A DNA stretch of 64,000 nt from Erwinia aphidicola. GTDB taxonomy: Bacteria > Pseudomonadota > Gammaproteobacteria > Enterobacterales > Enterobacteriaceae. This document shows positions 21,882 through 31,944 of this stretch, one piece after another (the first letter of the stretch is position 1; every line of letters begins with the position of its first letter). The notes beneath the pieces are model-generated. The model made no database searches. It saw only the letters and a program-made list of their open reading frames with translations, and was not told where the DNA came from. The position numbers were made by a program, and so were the translations under genes. Location: NCBI RefSeq assembly GCF_024169515.1, contig NZ_JAMKCQ010000001.1:2294001-2358000 (forward strand). The letters are read 5' to 3'.

Positions 21882-24800
21882 AGTGGTGGAAAAAGGGCCT
21901 GATTGGCATTGGGGTTTTTGTGGTAGTGCTGCTGGGCGGCGTTGCCTTTTTACTCGGCACCACCACCGGTCTGCATCTGGTGCTGAACGGCGCTGCGCGC
22001 TGGGTGCCGGGGCTCGATATCCAGCAGGTAGACGGTGGTTGGCGTAATCTCACCGTCAAAGGGCTGAAGTATGAGATGCCGGGCGTCACGGTTAACGCCG
22101 GGGAGTTCCATCTTGCGCTCAAGCTAAGCTGCCTGAAAGAGAGCGCGTTCTGCGTCAACGACCTGTCGCTGAAGGACGTCAATGTGGTGGTGGACAGCAA
22201 AAAAATGGCCCCAGCCGCCACGCCACCGGTTGAGGAAGAGAGCAGCAGCGGGGAGATCAGCACCCCCTATCCGCTCACTCTCAGCAGGCTGGCACTGCAC
22301 AACATCAATCTGAAAATTGATGATACCGCCATTTCTCTCGCCGACTTCACCAGCGGAATGCACTGGCAGGCGCGCAGCCTGACGCTGACCCCGACCCATA
22401 TTCAGGGGCTGCTGATCGCGCTGCCGAAAGCGGCAAAAGTCGCCAACGAGCAGGTGGTCCAGCCAAAAGTGCAGGATCCTCAGCCGGATGAAAAGCCGCT
22501 GGGTGAAACCCTGAAGGCGATGTTTGCTAAACCGCTGCTGCCGGACCTGCCGCAATTCACGCTGCCGCTGGATGTTGAGGTGCAGCAGATCCTCGGCGAG
22601 CAGCTGCGCATCACCGGCGATACCGATATTGCGGTCAACCGCCTGCTGCTGAAGGCGAAGAGCGAAAACAGCCTGCTGCAGCTGCAAACCCTCGACATTG
22701 ACTCACCGCAGGGGCAGCTTAACGCACAGGGGCAGGCCACGCTGAGCGGCAGCTGGCCGGTCAGCTTCAACCTCTACAGCGCGCTGAATATCGACCCGAT
22801 CAAGGGCGAAAAAATCAAGATGACGCTGGACGGCGGGCTGCGCGATAGCCTCAGGCTGGCGCTGAATCTCTCCGGCCCGGTGCGCGCCCAGCTGAATGCG
22901 GATACGCAGCTGGCTGAAATCGGCCTGCCGCTGAATATGACGCTGCAAAGCCCGCAGCTGCGCTGGCCGCTGGATGGCGCGGCGCAGTATCAGGCGGATA
23001 ACCTCAACTTCACCTTCAAAGGCAAAGCCACCGATTACGTGATGTCGCTGAAGGCGGCGTTGCAGGGCCAGGGCATTCCTCCTGCCACCCTGACGCTGGA
23101 CGGTAAAGGCAACGTTGAGCAGTTTGCGCTGGATAAGCTGCGGCTGGCGGCGCTACAGGGCAATGCTGACCTGAGCGCGCTGGTGGACTGGAGCAAGGCG
23201 GTCAGCTGGCACAGCGAACTGCTGCTGAGCGGCATCAATACCGCGAAGCAGTACCCGGACTGGCCAGCGAAGCTGGACGGCAAAATCACCACGCGCGGCA
23301 GCCTGTACGGCGGCAGCTGGCAGATGCGCGTGCCGGAGCTGAAGCTGAAAGGCAACGTCAGAAACAACGCGGTCAGCGCCGACGGTTCGCTGTACGGCAA
23401 CAGCTACAACCAGTGGAATATTCCCGGCATCAAACTGGTGCTGGGGCGTAACAACGTTGATGTGAAAGGCTCACTCGGCGATAAGCTGAACCTTGATGCC
23501 AATATCGATGCGCAGCATCTCGACAATGCGCTGCCGGGGCTGGGCGGCGTAGCGAAAGGCACTCTCCGCGCCCGTGGCGACCTGAAAACCCCACAGCTGC
23601 TGGCCGACCTTACCGCCAGCGGGCTGCGCTGGCAGGCGATGCGCATTGGCCGCATCAAGCTGGATGGCGACGTCAGCTCCGGCGAGCAGGTGCAGGGCAA
23701 ACTGGCGCTGCGCGTCGAGCAGCTGAAGCAGGATGCGCTGGCGGTGGATCTGCTGACCCTTGATGCCAGCGGCACGGAGAAGCAGCATCAGCTCAAGCTC
23801 AATCTCAAAGGTGAACCGGTTTCCGGCCAGCTGGCGCTGAACGGCAGCTTTGACCGCGCCACCCAGCGCTGGCAGGGCAATCTCAACAACACCCGCTTTG
23901 ATACCCCGGTTGGCGAGTGGCGCCTAACCCGCGCTATCGCGCTCGACTATCTCAACAGCGCCCAGACGGTGAAGATTGGCCCACACTGCTGGCAGAACCC
24001 GAACGCCGAGCTGTGCGTGCCGCAGACGGTGGAAGCGGGCCCTTCCGGCAACGCGCGCGTGGTGCTGAATCGCTTTGACCTGGCGATGATCAAACCGTTT
24101 ATGCCGGAAGCGACCCAGCTGCGCGGCGTGTTCAACGGCGATGCCGATGTCTCCTGGACTGCCGATGGTGCACTGCCGACCGGGCGCATCGCGCTGAAGG
24201 GCAGCGGGGTGAAAGTGGAGCAGGATGTGCAGGGCAACACGCTGCCGGTCGCCTTCGACACGCTGAACCTTAATGCGGCGCTGAAAAATGGCCGCGCGCA
24301 GCTCGACTGGCTGATCCGCATCGCGGGTAACGGCCAGCTTGACGGTAACGTGCAGATTGCCGACCCGCAGGGCAAGCGCACGCTCTCCGGCAATATCAAT
24401 ATTGCCAATTTGTCGCTGGCGATGCTCAACCCGGCGCTGATGCAGGGCGAGAAAATCGCCGGGGTGCTGAGCAGCAACCTGCGCCTTGGCGGCAATCTGC
24501 AGAAACCGCAGGTGTTCGGCCAGCTGGGGCTGCGCAATGTCGATGTCGACGGCAGCTTTATGCCGGTTGACCTGACGGCAGCCAATCTGAATATGGTGTT
24601 CAACGGCATGAGTTCGACGCTGGAGGGGCTGATCCAGACCTCACAAGGGCAGATAGCGCTGAACGGTGACGCCGACTGGAGCCAGCTGGATGCCTGGCGC
24701 GCGCGCGTGGCGGCCAAGGGCGATAAAGTGCGCGTCACCGTGCCGCCGATGGTGCGTATGGACGTGTCGCCGGACCTGGTGTTTGAAGCCACGCCGCAGC

Positions 24801-25651
24801 TGTTTAATCTCGATGGCCGCGTCGACATCCCGTGGGCGCGCATTACGGTGCAGGAGGTGCCGGAGAGCGCGGTTGGCGTCTCCTCCGACGAAGTGCTGCT
24901 GGATAAAGACCTCAAGCCGATTGCGCCGAAGTCCACCGCCATCCCGATCAACAGCAATCTGATCATCCACGTCGGCAACGATGTGCGCCTCAGCGCCTTT
25001 GGCCTGAAAGCGAAGCTCAACGGCGATCTTAAGCTGGTGCAGGATAAGCGTGGCCTCGGGCTGAACGGGCAGATCAACATTCCGTCCGGTCGCTTCCACG
25101 CCTACGGGCAGGACCTGCTGGTGCGCAAGGGCGAGCTGCAGTTCTCCGGCCCGCCGGACCAGCCTTACATCAATATGGAAGCGATCCGTAACCCGGAAGC
25201 CACCGAGGATGATGTCACCGCCGGGGTGCGCGTCACCGGGCTGGCGGATGAACCCAAGGTTGAGATCTTCTCCGACCCGGCGAAATCCCAGCAGGAGGCG
25301 CTCTCCTATCTGCTGCGCGGCCAGGGTTTAGGCGCCTCCGGCAGCGACAGTGACGCATTAACTTCAGCGCTGGTCGGATTGGGGGTTGCACAAAGTGGTC
25401 AGGTTGTGGGTAAAATCGGGGAGACCTTCGGCGTCAGCAACCTGGCGCTGGATACTGCAGGGGTTGGCGACAGCCAGCAGGTGCAGGTCAGCGGCTACGT
25501 GCTGCCGGGTCTACAGGTAAAATACGGTGTTGGCATATTTGATTCACTGGCGACGTTAACGCTGCGTTACCGCCTGATGCCCAAACTCTATTTGGAAGCG
25601 GTGTCTGGTATCGACCAGGCACTGGATGTGCTCTATCAGTTTGAGTTTTAG
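21878..25651 (+). CDS. tamB: TamB, AsmA-like periplasm-spanning partner of TamA
   Basis: A 1257-residue protein (E. coli 1259) with an uncleaved N-terminal membrane anchor (about residues 5-25), a very long beta-rich repetitive region that spans the periplasm, and a C-terminal DUF490 domain (about the last 330 residues) that contacts TamA. It ends in the amphipathic strand VLYQFEF. The start overlaps tamA by 4 bp, so the two are translationally coupled. ytfP starts 2 bp after the stop. Confidence 0.98.
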   Translation: MKWWKKGLIGIGVFVVVLLGGVAFLLGTTTGLHLVLNGAARWVPGLDIQQVDGGWRNLTVKGLKYEMPGVTVNAGEFHLALKLSCLKESAFCVNDLSLKDVNVVVDSKKMAPAATPPVEEESSSGEISTPYPLTLSRLALHNINLKIDDTAISLADFTSGMHWQARSLTLTPTHIQGLLIALPKAAKVANEQVVQPKVQDPQPDEKPLGETLKAMFAKPLLPDLPQFTLPLDVEVQQILGEQLRITGDTDIAVNRLLLKAKSENSLLQLQTLDIDSPQGQLNAQGQATLSGSWPVSFNLYSALNIDPIKGEKIKMTLDGGLRDSLRLALNLSGPVRAQLNADTQLAEIGLPLNMTLQSPQLRWPLDGAAQYQADNLNFTFKGKATDYVMSLKAALQGQGIPPATLTLDGKGNVEQFALDKLRLAALQGNADLSALVDWSKAVSWHSELLLSGINTAKQYPDWPAKLDGKITTRGSLYGGSWQMRVPELKLKGNVRNNAVSADGSLYGNSYNQWNIPGIKLVLGRNNVDVKGSLGDKLNLDANIDAQHLDNALPGLGGVAKGTLRARGDLKTPQLLADLTASGLRWQAMRIGRIKLDGDVSSGEQVQGKLALRVEQLKQDALAVDLLTLDASGTEKQHQLKLNLKGEPVSGQLALNGSFDRATQRWQGNLNNTRFDTPVGEWRLTRAIALDYLNSAQTVKIGPHCWQNPNAELCVPQTVEAGPSGNARVVLNRFDLAMIKPFMPEATQLRGVFNGDADVSWTADGALPTGRIALKGSGVKVEQDVQGNTLPVAFDTLNLNAALKNGRAQLDWLIRIAGNGQLDGNVQIADPQGKRTLSGNINIANLSLAMLNPALMQGEKIAGVLSSNLRLGGNLQKPQVFGQLGLRNVDVDGSFMPVDLTAANLNMVFNGMSSTLEGLIQTSQGQIALNGDADWSQLDAWRARVAAKGDKVRVTVPPMVRMDVSPDLVFEATPQLFNLDGRVDIPWARITVQEVPESAVGVSSDEVLLDKDLKPIAPKSTAIPINSNLIIHVGNDVRLSAFGLKAKLNGDLKLVQDKRGLGLNGQINIPSGRFHAYGQDLLVRKGELQFSGPPDQPYINMEAIRNPEATEDDVTAGVRVTGLADEPKVEIFSDPAKSQQEALSYLLRGQGLGASGSDSDALTSALVGLGVAQSGQVVGKIGETFGVSNLALDTAGVGDSQQVQVSGYVLPGLQVKYGVGIFDSLATLTLRYRLMPKLYLEAVSGIDQALDVLYQFEF

Positions 25652-25653
25652 CA

Positions 25654-26001
25654 ATGCGAATAATCGTTTATGGCAGCCTGCGGCGCAAGCAGGGCAACAG
25701 TCACTGGATGACCAACGGGCAGTGGCTGGGCGATCATCAGATCGACGGCTACGAACTCTATAACCTCGGGCTCTACCCGGGCGTGGTTCACGGTGAAGGT
25801 CAGGTCTACTGCGAAGTCTACCGCATCGACGCCTCCACGCTGGGCGAGCTGGATGCGTTGAGAACCAAAGGCGGTGAGTACAAACGGGAGCTGCTGCAAA
25901 CGCCGTATGGCAGCGCCTGGCTCTATGTCTATCAGCGTTCCGTCGCCGGCAGGCAGCATATCGCCAGCGGCGACTGGCTGCGGCGCGATGCGGCTGAATA
26001 A
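25654..26001 (+). CDS. ytfP: YtfP, gamma-glutamylcyclotransferase-fold protein
   Basis: A 115-residue protein (E. coli 113) of the AIG2/GGCT-like fold. The N-terminal IIVYGSLRRKQGNSH gives the substrate-binding YGSLR signature, and the acidic residue expected for catalysis lies in the 'LDALRTKGGEY' part. The E. coli protein's substrate is not settled. It starts 2 bp after tamB, completing the tamA-tamB-ytfP operon, and a strong terminator follows. Confidence 0.94.
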   Translation: MRIIVYGSLRRKQGNSHWMTNGQWLGDHQIDGYELYNLGLYPGVVHGEGQVYCEVYRIDASTLGELDALRTKGGEYKRELLQTPYGSAWLYVYQRSVAGRQHIASGDWLRRDAAE

Positions 26002-26006
26002 TCCCC

Positions 26007-26040
26007 CAAAAAACACCGCTTTCGAGCGGTGTTTTTTTTG
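26007..26040 (+). terminator. Terminator of tamAB-ytfP
   Basis: AAACACCGCT / AGCGGTGTTT stem with a short TTCG loop followed by T8. The A run on the 5' side means it can act in both directions. Confidence 0.95.
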
Positions 26041-26581
26041 CCTGTTATCTGGGCCTTTGTCTCTTCAGTAATACTGGCTGATAAATCAGTGGAAAATAGG
26101 AGGGTTCTGTTGCTGTTTTACCGGGGATATAAACTGTGGGGCAGTAGGGTAGATATCAATCATATCGCCTTACTAATGATAAGACATTATTGCGATATTA
26201 AATGCTAAATAAAAAGCTTTTTTTTGCAGTATTTATTATTTTGGCGGATGTGGCTAAGTGGTCTGTAGATTTATTAATTTCGCATGTTATTATACGCCCC
26301 GATTAACTTAGCAGGTGTTATTTAATCTTATTTTGGAACCATATTTCCATTAACTTCCTTAAATAAGGGGCTTTTGGTAAATGAAACACCTTAAATACAT
26401 TTATGATCTTTTACAGGATTAATGTGTATTAAAGGTGTTCTGTTTCTGTTTTTTTGGAAAGGAATGCACCCGATGGTCAGCGCTAAGCGGCGGCTGTTGC
26501 TGAGCGGCTGATTATTTCCAGACCGATACTGCCGCAGTATCTGCGAGTGGTCAGGTCACTATAAAATAAAGGACTATTGCA
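26041..26581. promoter_or_regulatory. 541-bp AT-rich control region of fimbrial operon 1
   Basis: This stretch is much richer in A and T than the flanking genes and has no convincing frame. It contains an inverted repeat: GAAACACCTTAAATACAT (26383-26400) facing ATGTGTATTAAAGGTGTT (26422-26439), arms about 15 bp, spacer about 21 bp. The composition fits an H-NS-type silenced fimbrial promoter. No recombinase gene or second copy of the arm is seen, so an invertible switch is not supported. Confidence 0.6.
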
Positions 26582-27235
26582 ATGAAAAAAATAACCGTAC
26601 TTGCCGCATCAATCCTCTGCGTTATCGCTTCTGGCCAGGCTATGGCTAGCTCATCGGCAAATCTGCAGGTGACCGGCAAGCTTGTGCCGTCTGCCTGCGA
26701 CGTAACCGTGGGCGGTGGTGGGCAGGGTATCGCCTTTGGTGATATTGATGTCGCTAAGCTTAACAAAGATAAACCTACCGAGTTGAAAGATATCGCGAAG
26801 AAAATTGCCATCACGGTGACCTGCCCGGAAGCAGCCTTTACCGGTATCAAATTCTCCGATATGGCTACGGCTAACAAGGACGGCTTTGCTTTCTCACTCG
26901 GTTATAAAAACGACGCAGAACTGGGAACTTTCAAGCTGGTATTTGATCCTAAAGAAAGTAACATCGACGGCAAGCCTACCAATGCCATGTACTGGCGTGA
27001 TAAGAATGGCCGCTTCATGGGTGGCCCTGGGGCTTCAGAGGCTATTATGAAAAATAGCACCGTGAATACCACGGCAGGTTTTGATATTAGTTCGTCGCAA
27101 GATGGGCGTACTTTGGCGAAAGTTAAGCGTTTCGGTCTGTCCGTTATTCCAACCATTAATGCCCTTAGCTCAATTGGCAGTGTGCAGGAAGCCGAACTGA
27201 CTGGTGTCGCAACGGTTGATATCATCTACTTATAA
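26582..27235 (+). CDS. DUF1120 fimbrial subunit, operon 1, first pilin
   Basis: A 217-residue exported subunit of a chaperone-usher fimbria. The signal peptide ends at AMA before SSSANLQV. A pilin-type domain follows with Cys39 and a second Cys near residue 80 for the usual disulfide. The C-terminal strand VATVDIIYL ends in the penultimate Tyr found in pilins. It resembles the three other DUF1120 proteins of this window in 'V.G...P..C' near the N-terminus and the FD-hydrophobic-VYL end, but is the most divergent. As the first and presumably most expressed gene it is a candidate main shaft subunit. A stem-loop follows it. Confidence 0.88.
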   Translation: MKKITVLAASILCVIASGQAMASSSANLQVTGKLVPSACDVTVGGGGQGIAFGDIDVAKLNKDKPTELKDIAKKIAITVTCPEAAFTGIKFSDMATANKDGFAFSLGYKNDAELGTFKLVFDPKESNIDGKPTNAMYWRDKNGRFMGGPGASEAIMKNSTVNTTAGFDISSSQDGRTLAKVKRFGLSVIPTINALSSIGSVQEAELTGVATVDIIYL

Positions 27236-27243
27236 TTAATCAT

Positions 27244-27293
27244 GCCACCGGAACAACAGTTCAGCTCAGGCTCGTAGCGGTTGCGCCGGTGGC
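27244..27293 (+). promoter_or_regulatory. Stem-loop between first pilin and chaperone, operon 1
   Basis: GCCACCGG (27244-27251) pairs with CCGGTGGC (27286-27293) across a 34-base loop. Such structures after major pilin genes often lower expression of the downstream assembly genes or protect the pilin message. No T run follows, so it is not a simple terminator. Confidence 0.6.
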
Positions 27294-27327
27294 TGTATTA
27301 CCCGATTAAGCATCAAGGATGATTGTT

Positions 27328-28032
27328 ATGCTCAAGCTTTTTTTTCCTCTGTTATTTTCCCTCCCGTCGCTGCTGTTTTTTCATTCTGCCTTCGCTGTGA
27401 TGCAGCCGCAAAGCTCAATGATATTAATTAATGAGGAGAAGGGCGGTGGCAGTATTAATGTGACCAATACGGACGATCGGGAGGCACTGCTGTATGTCAA
27501 AGTCATCGATCTGGATGACGATAAACAGCCGCAGGTGGTGGTCACCCAGCCGGTAGTGCGTGTTGGTGCAGGGCAGACCCAGCGGGTGCGCTTTTTGCTG
27601 TCAAGCCAGCAGCCGTTAAGCGTGGAACACATAAAACGGGTGACGTTAGAAGGGCTTCCTCTGATATCTGAACCTGGAAAAAATAAGGTTAATATCAACG
27701 TTCGCCAGAACCTTCCGCTGATTATTCGTCCGCGCACGCTGGTTGCCGCAGCCGACCCGTGGAAAGCACTGGCATGGTCGGTGGGCGGTGAAAAAATGAC
27801 GGTCCACAACGCCACGGCTTATGTCATCAGGCTTGGACAAGACATTACGCTGATTCCCAGCGGGCAAAAAGCCAAAATAACGAAAAGCTACCTGCTGCCG
27901 GGCGAGACGTTGGCTGTGGCGGTATCGGATGCCAGAGCCCTGGCCAATGTGAGCAAGGTGCGCTTTGAGACCCTTTCGCAGTACGGGTTTGATACCGGCA
28001 AAGTAGACATGCCTGTCAGTCACGGCAGCTGA
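27328..28032 (+). CDS. Periplasmic fimbrial chaperone, operon 1, copy 1
   Basis: A 234-residue PapD-type chaperone that caps pilin subunits in the periplasm. The second ATG is chosen because AAGGAT then sits at a proper distance; the first ATG directly abuts the site. A signal peptide ends at AFA before VMQPQSSM. Two Ig-like domains follow, with the subunit-binding strand RVRFLLSS and the conserved TKSYLLPGE segment in domain 2. It is YhcA-like, with a short F1-G1 loop. The usher starts 5 bp after its stop. Confidence 0.92.
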   Translation: MLKLFFPLLFSLPSLLFFHSAFAVMQPQSSMILINEEKGGGSINVTNTDDREALLYVKVIDLDDDKQPQVVVTQPVVRVGAGQTQRVRFLLSSQQPLSVEHIKRVTLEGLPLISEPGKNKVNINVRQNLPLIIRPRTLVAAADPWKALAWSVGGEKMTVHNATAYVIRLGQDITLIPSGQKAKITKSYLLPGETLAVAVSDARALANVSKVRFETLSQYGFDTGKVDMPVSHGS

Positions 28033-28037
28033 TTATC

Positions 28038-30515
28038 ATGTCTTCCCGTTGTCTGAGGCCGGCACCACTCTGCGTTCTGGCGCTGCTGGCGCTGCCGGCA
28101 GAAGTCCTGAGCGATGTCGCGCTGCCGCCGTTAAATAAAACACCGCTGGCGCTGGGTAAGCAGCGTGAGCCGGACGAATCCCAAAGTGCTGCCGCAGACA
28201 AGGAGTCGCTGGCGGTAAAATTACTGAAAGCGCGCGGAATTGACCCCGCTCAGCTCAGCATACTGGAGAACAGCGCGCGCTTTCCTGCTGGCGTCAATGT
28301 CCTCGATCTCAGCGTCAACGGTGAGTTTAAAGGCACCTTCAGCGTCACGGTGAGTGCCGAAGGGGATCTCTGTTTTACCCCGCAGCTGATCGCGCAGCTG
28401 GGGTTAAAATCCGTGGAAAAGATGCCGCCGCAGGGCTGCTTTGCCTGGGTAAAGCGCGACCCGCATATCACAACCCGCTCCGATCCCGCCACGCTGTCAG
28501 CCAGTATTGTGGTACCGCAAAGCTGGTTGGCCCCTGCTGAGCGGGGGAACAGCAGCGAAACCGGGGGTGCCGGGGCGCTGCTTAACTACAGCTACTTTAA
28601 TACCCTCAACGTCAGCCGCAACGCCCGCAGCCGCTACAGCTATCTGACGCTGGAAGATGGCCTCAATCTCGGCGGCTGGATGGTGCGCAGCTATCAGCAG
28701 CTGAGCCAGAGTAATGGGGTAAACAGTGCCAGCGTCAGCTCTCTCTATGCTGAGCGCGCCCTTGCCCGCTGGCAGCAGCGGCTGCAGTTTGGTCAGATTA
28801 GCGTCAGCGATACGCTGTTTGCCGTCGGCGACATTAACGGGGTACAGCTGATCCCTGATAATGGCTTCGAACAGCAGGAGGAGAGCGGCGTCATGGTCGA
28901 GGGCATTGCCAGTACGCCGCAGGCGCGCGTCGAGGTGCGTCAGTATGGTGTGGTCATTTATAACACCCTGGTGCCGGCTGGCCCGTTTCACCTGCGTAAT
29001 ATTCCGCTGACCAACCGCAACAGCGATCTTGAGGTCAGCGTGCTGGAAACCGACGGTCGGCAGCAGCACTTCAGCGTGCCCGCCAGTCAGCTGATGGCGT
29101 TTAGCAGCGCTGCGCCACGCGGATTTTCGCTGGCGCTGGGTAAACTGCGTGACGCAGGCAGTCAGAATCATGAAGTGCCAGCTATTTTCACCCTGAATAA
29201 GAGCTGGCAGCCGACGTCGCGTCTCTCGGCACAAAACGGCATCATGCTGGCGAAAAAGTACCAGTCGCTGGCAATGGCGGTCAGCGGCCAGCTGCTGCAG
29301 GGTTTTCAGCTGGCGGCGCAGATCATGGCGACCAACGACAGCTACAGCAAGGTGCGCAGCGGCCGGCTCTCATTGTCAGCCAGCTATCGGCTCTCCGCTC
29401 TGCTGTCGCTCAGCGGCAGCGTGAGTAAGAACACGCCGAACTATTTAACACTCAGTGAAGCCAGCAGCCGCTGGCGCAACGGCGTCCGCGACCTGGAAAA
29501 CACCCAGTACTCGCTGTCGGCCAACCTGTCGCTACCGGTGTTGGGGAGTGTTTCCCTCAGCCACTCTGAAAGCACCAGCTTTGGCACCGGGCGTGGTGCC
29601 ACGCGTTACAACATGCTGAGCTGGAGTCGAAATATCAACAGGGCGCTGCTGTCGGCCAGCTATGTGCGCAGCAGCGGCGGCTCTGGCGATAAACAGCTGT
29701 CGGTCAACCTGACGCTGCCGCTGGGACAGCAGCAGCTCAGCAGTTATTACCGCAGCAGTGCCAGCTCCAGCCAGCTGGGTGCCCGGACGCAGGGGGCGCT
29801 TAACAATAATATGAGCTACGCGCTGTCAACCGAACGCGATCTGCAGCAGCGCACGCAGTCGGTGCAGGGCGGGGTTAATGCCAACCTGCACTACACCATG
29901 ATGGGGGTCACCACCCAGCAGAGCGGCGGGGGATACCGCAGTTACTCACAGAGCGGCAGCGGGAGTATGGCGCTGATCGATCGCCATCTGCTGTTCTCAT
30001 CTAATCCGATCGGCCAGACCTTTGGCCTGATTGCGCTGAATGAACCGCTGGCCAACGTTGAGATAAGCACCCCCGGCGGCACCAGCTGGACCGACTGGCG
30101 CGGGCTGGCGCTGGCGCCCAACCTGCAGGCATGGAGAGAGAGCGGGCTGGATTTGAACACCGAAACGTTGCCGAAGCGCAGCGATGTCAGCAACGGCCAC
30201 CGTAGCGTCAACCTGGCGCGCGGGGCGGTCAAACGCATCAACTTCTCGGTGCTGACCACGCGCCGGCTGCTGCTGACGCTGCAGCTCAGCGATGGAAAAC
30301 CGCTGCCGCGCGGCAGCATGGTGAGAGATGAAAACAATAAGCTGTTAACCATGGCGATCGATGACGGCACCGTTTATCTCGAAAATTCGCCGGAAAAAGC
30401 CACGCTGCATATTGAAATAGCCGATAAGCAGCAGCAGTGCAGCTTCTCCTATCAGCTTGAAGACGATAAGTCGCAGGATGCGCCTTTCCAGAAAATCAGC
30501 GGCGTCTGCGTCTGA
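28038..30515 (+). CDS. Outer-membrane fimbrial usher, operon 1
   Basis: An 825-residue usher that secretes and assembles chaperone-bound pilins. A signal peptide of about 25 residues is followed by the N-terminal chaperone-binding domain, a 24-stranded barrel and C-terminal domains with the cysteine pair near the end (QQCSFSY and GVCV). Barrel markers such as QYGVVIYNTLVPAGPFHLRNI, split here as QYGVVIYN and VPAGPF, and 'SPGGTSWTDWRG'-like TPGGTSWTDWRGLAL are present. It is paralogous to the usher at 35.8 kb. Length and domain order are complete, and no frameshift is visible. Confidence 0.95.
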   Translation: MSSRCLRPAPLCVLALLALPAEVLSDVALPPLNKTPLALGKQREPDESQSAAADKESLAVKLLKARGIDPAQLSILENSARFPAGVNVLDLSVNGEFKGTFSVTVSAEGDLCFTPQLIAQLGLKSVEKMPPQGCFAWVKRDPHITTRSDPATLSASIVVPQSWLAPAERGNSSETGGAGALLNYSYFNTLNVSRNARSRYSYLTLEDGLNLGGWMVRSYQQLSQSNGVNSASVSSLYAERALARWQQRLQFGQISVSDTLFAVGDINGVQLIPDNGFEQQEESGVMVEGIASTPQARVEVRQYGVVIYNTLVPAGPFHLRNIPLTNRNSDLEVSVLETDGRQQHFSVPASQLMAFSSAAPRGFSLALGKLRDAGSQNHEVPAIFTLNKSWQPTSRLSAQNGIMLAKKYQSLAMAVSGQLLQGFQLAAQIMATNDSYSKVRSGRLSLSASYRLSALLSLSGSVSKNTPNYLTLSEASSRWRNGVRDLENTQYSLSANLSLPVLGSVSLSHSESTSFGTGRGATRYNMLSWSRNINRALLSASYVRSSGGSGDKQLSVNLTLPLGQQQLSSYYRSSASSSQLGARTQGALNNNMSYALSTERDLQQRTQSVQGGVNANLHYTMMGVTTQQSGGGYRSYSQSGSGSMALIDRHLLFSSNPIGQTFGLIALNEPLANVEISTPGGTSWTDWRGLALAPNLQAWRESGLDLNTETLPKRSDVSNGHRSVNLARGAVKRINFSVLTTRRLLLTLQLSDGKPLPRGSMVRDENNKLLTMAIDDGTVYLENSPEKATLHIEIADKQQQCSFSYQLEDDKSQDAPFQKISGVCV

Positions 30516-30540
30516 ATACCATCAACCAGGGAGGAACAAG

Positions 30541-31191
30541 ATGAAAATAGTGAGCCGCACTTTACTGCTCAGCACGCTGATTACCGCTTCAACCGCGCAC
30601 GCCGATACGCAGCTCACGCTGCAGGTAAAAGGGGCGATCTCGCCGCCCTCGTGCGATCTCACCATTGACCAGCAGGGGGTACTTGACTGGCAGCAGATTA
30701 ACAGCGCGTCGCTGTCGGGTACCCATGCCACCACGCTGCCTGCGCGCACCACCCATCTTAACGTCAGCTGCGAAACCGCTACCCTGTTCGCGCTGCGCGC
30801 AAAGGATATTGCCGCCAGAGCGGCAGACGCAGGCAGCGCCGATGCGACCCTCTTTAGCCTTGGCACCACCCGCAGGGGCAAAGCGATTGGCAGTTATACC
30901 CTTCACAGCGCGGCCAGCAGCTGCCTGGTGGATGGGAAAAAGATGGCGGCACTGATAAGTTCCGACGACAGGGGTAAAACGTGGCAATCGGTGCAGGACG
31001 AGCTGAGCTGGACCACGCCGGGTGAGCAGCTGATCGCCTTTTCTGACGGCGTTAACCCGCAGCCGCTGCCGGCGAAAACGGCGCTCTTTACGCTGCGCGT
31101 TACCCCCTCGGTGGCCGCACGGCAGGCGCTGGATTTTGACGACAGCGTCACCCTGGCGGGCAGCACGACCTTCGACTTAGTCTATCTGTAG
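30541..31191 (+). CDS. DUF1120 fimbrial subunit, operon 1, second pilin
   Basis: A 216-residue exported subunit. The start (MKIVSRTLLL) has GGGAGG upstream; the frame is open into the usher end but without a better start. The signal peptide ends at AHA before DTQLTLQV. The pilin core shows GAISPPSCDLTI and a partner Cys in NVSCETA, and it ends STTFDLVYL. Closer to the two DUF1120 proteins of operon 2 than to the first pilin of its own operon, judging by LDW and NVSC motifs. Confidence 0.88.
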   Translation: MKIVSRTLLLSTLITASTAHADTQLTLQVKGAISPPSCDLTIDQQGVLDWQQINSASLSGTHATTLPARTTHLNVSCETATLFALRAKDIAARAADAGSADATLFSLGTTRRGKAIGSYTLHSAASSCLVDGKKMAALISSDDRGKTWQSVQDELSWTTPGEQLIAFSDGVNPQPLPAKTALFTLRVTPSVAARQALDFDDSVTLAGSTTFDLVYL

Positions 31192-31215
31192 CGCAACTTA
31201 CGGTAACCTCAATCC

Positions 31216-31944
31216 GTGAAACTCAGCCAATGCAATACGCTAATCCTCTGCCTGGCCGCTTTGCTGCGGGCGGGCGCAGCAGAAGCATCCATTATGCGCC
31301 CGGCCAGCTCGATGGTGCTGATCCAGGAGGCGGCGCAGGGCGGCAGCCTGAACGTGACCAATACCAGCGATGTGGACGCCCTGCTGTATGTGAAGGTCTA
31401 CGATCTGCCGGACGATCGGGGGCCGCAGCTGCTGGTCACGCAACCGGTGACCCGGCTGGCGGCTGGCGAGACGCAGCGCGTGCGCTTTCTACTCAATACC
31501 CGCGCAGCGCTGGCGCATGAGCACCTGAAAAGAGTGATCGTTGAGGGGATCCCGCTGGTGCCGATCGCCGCGGATCGCGTGGCGGTCAATCTGCGTCAGG
31601 ATCTGCCGGTGATCATCCATCCGGCGGCCCTGCCCATGCTGGCGGATCCGTGGAAGATGCTGCGCTGCAGGACGGTCAACGGCGATCTACGCATCGAAAA
31701 TAGCGGGCGCTACGTAGTTCGCCTGGCGCAGAGCATCACGCTGCTGCCGCAGCAGAAAACAGTGACGCTGGATAAAAGCTATCTGCTGCCCAGGGAGGTC
31801 GTCACGCTGGCCGGGCAGGGAGGGTCAGAGGTGCGCCAGCTGGAAATTCAGAGCTTGTCAAAGTATGGCTATGTCGCCGGAAAGTTTCGCCTGCCCGTCA
31901 GTGGGGCAGCGCATGCGCAAACATCAGGGAGGAAGAGTGATTAA
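31216..31944 (+). CDS. Periplasmic fimbrial chaperone, operon 1, copy 2
   Basis: A second PapD-type chaperone (242 residues from a GTG start) in the same operon. Signal peptide ending at AEA before SIMRPASSM. It shares QDLPVIIHPAAL and SKYGYVAGKF with the chaperone of operon 2 (35.1 kb) and is less like the first chaperone of its own operon. This suggests the block 'pilin-chaperone-minor subunit' was copied between the operons. The C-terminal tail overlaps the next gene by 8 bp. Confidence 0.92.
   Translation: MKLSQCNTLILCLAALLRAGAAEASIMRPASSMVLIQEAAQGGSLNVTNTSDVDALLYVKVYDLPDDRGPQLLVTQPVTRLAAGETQRVRFLLNTRAALAHEHLKRVIVEGIPLVPIAADRVAVNLRQDLPVIIHPAALPMLADPWKMLRCRTVNGDLRIENSGRYVVRLAQSITLLPQQKTVTLDKSYLLPREVVTLAGQGGSEVRQLEIQSLSKYGYVAGKFRLPVSGAAHAQTSGRKSD

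Noticed and set aside
26383..26439. Invertible fim-type switch upstream of fimbrial operon 1
   Set aside because: There are inverted arms, but they are only 21 bp apart and no FimB/FimE-like recombinase is near; too short to hold a promoter.
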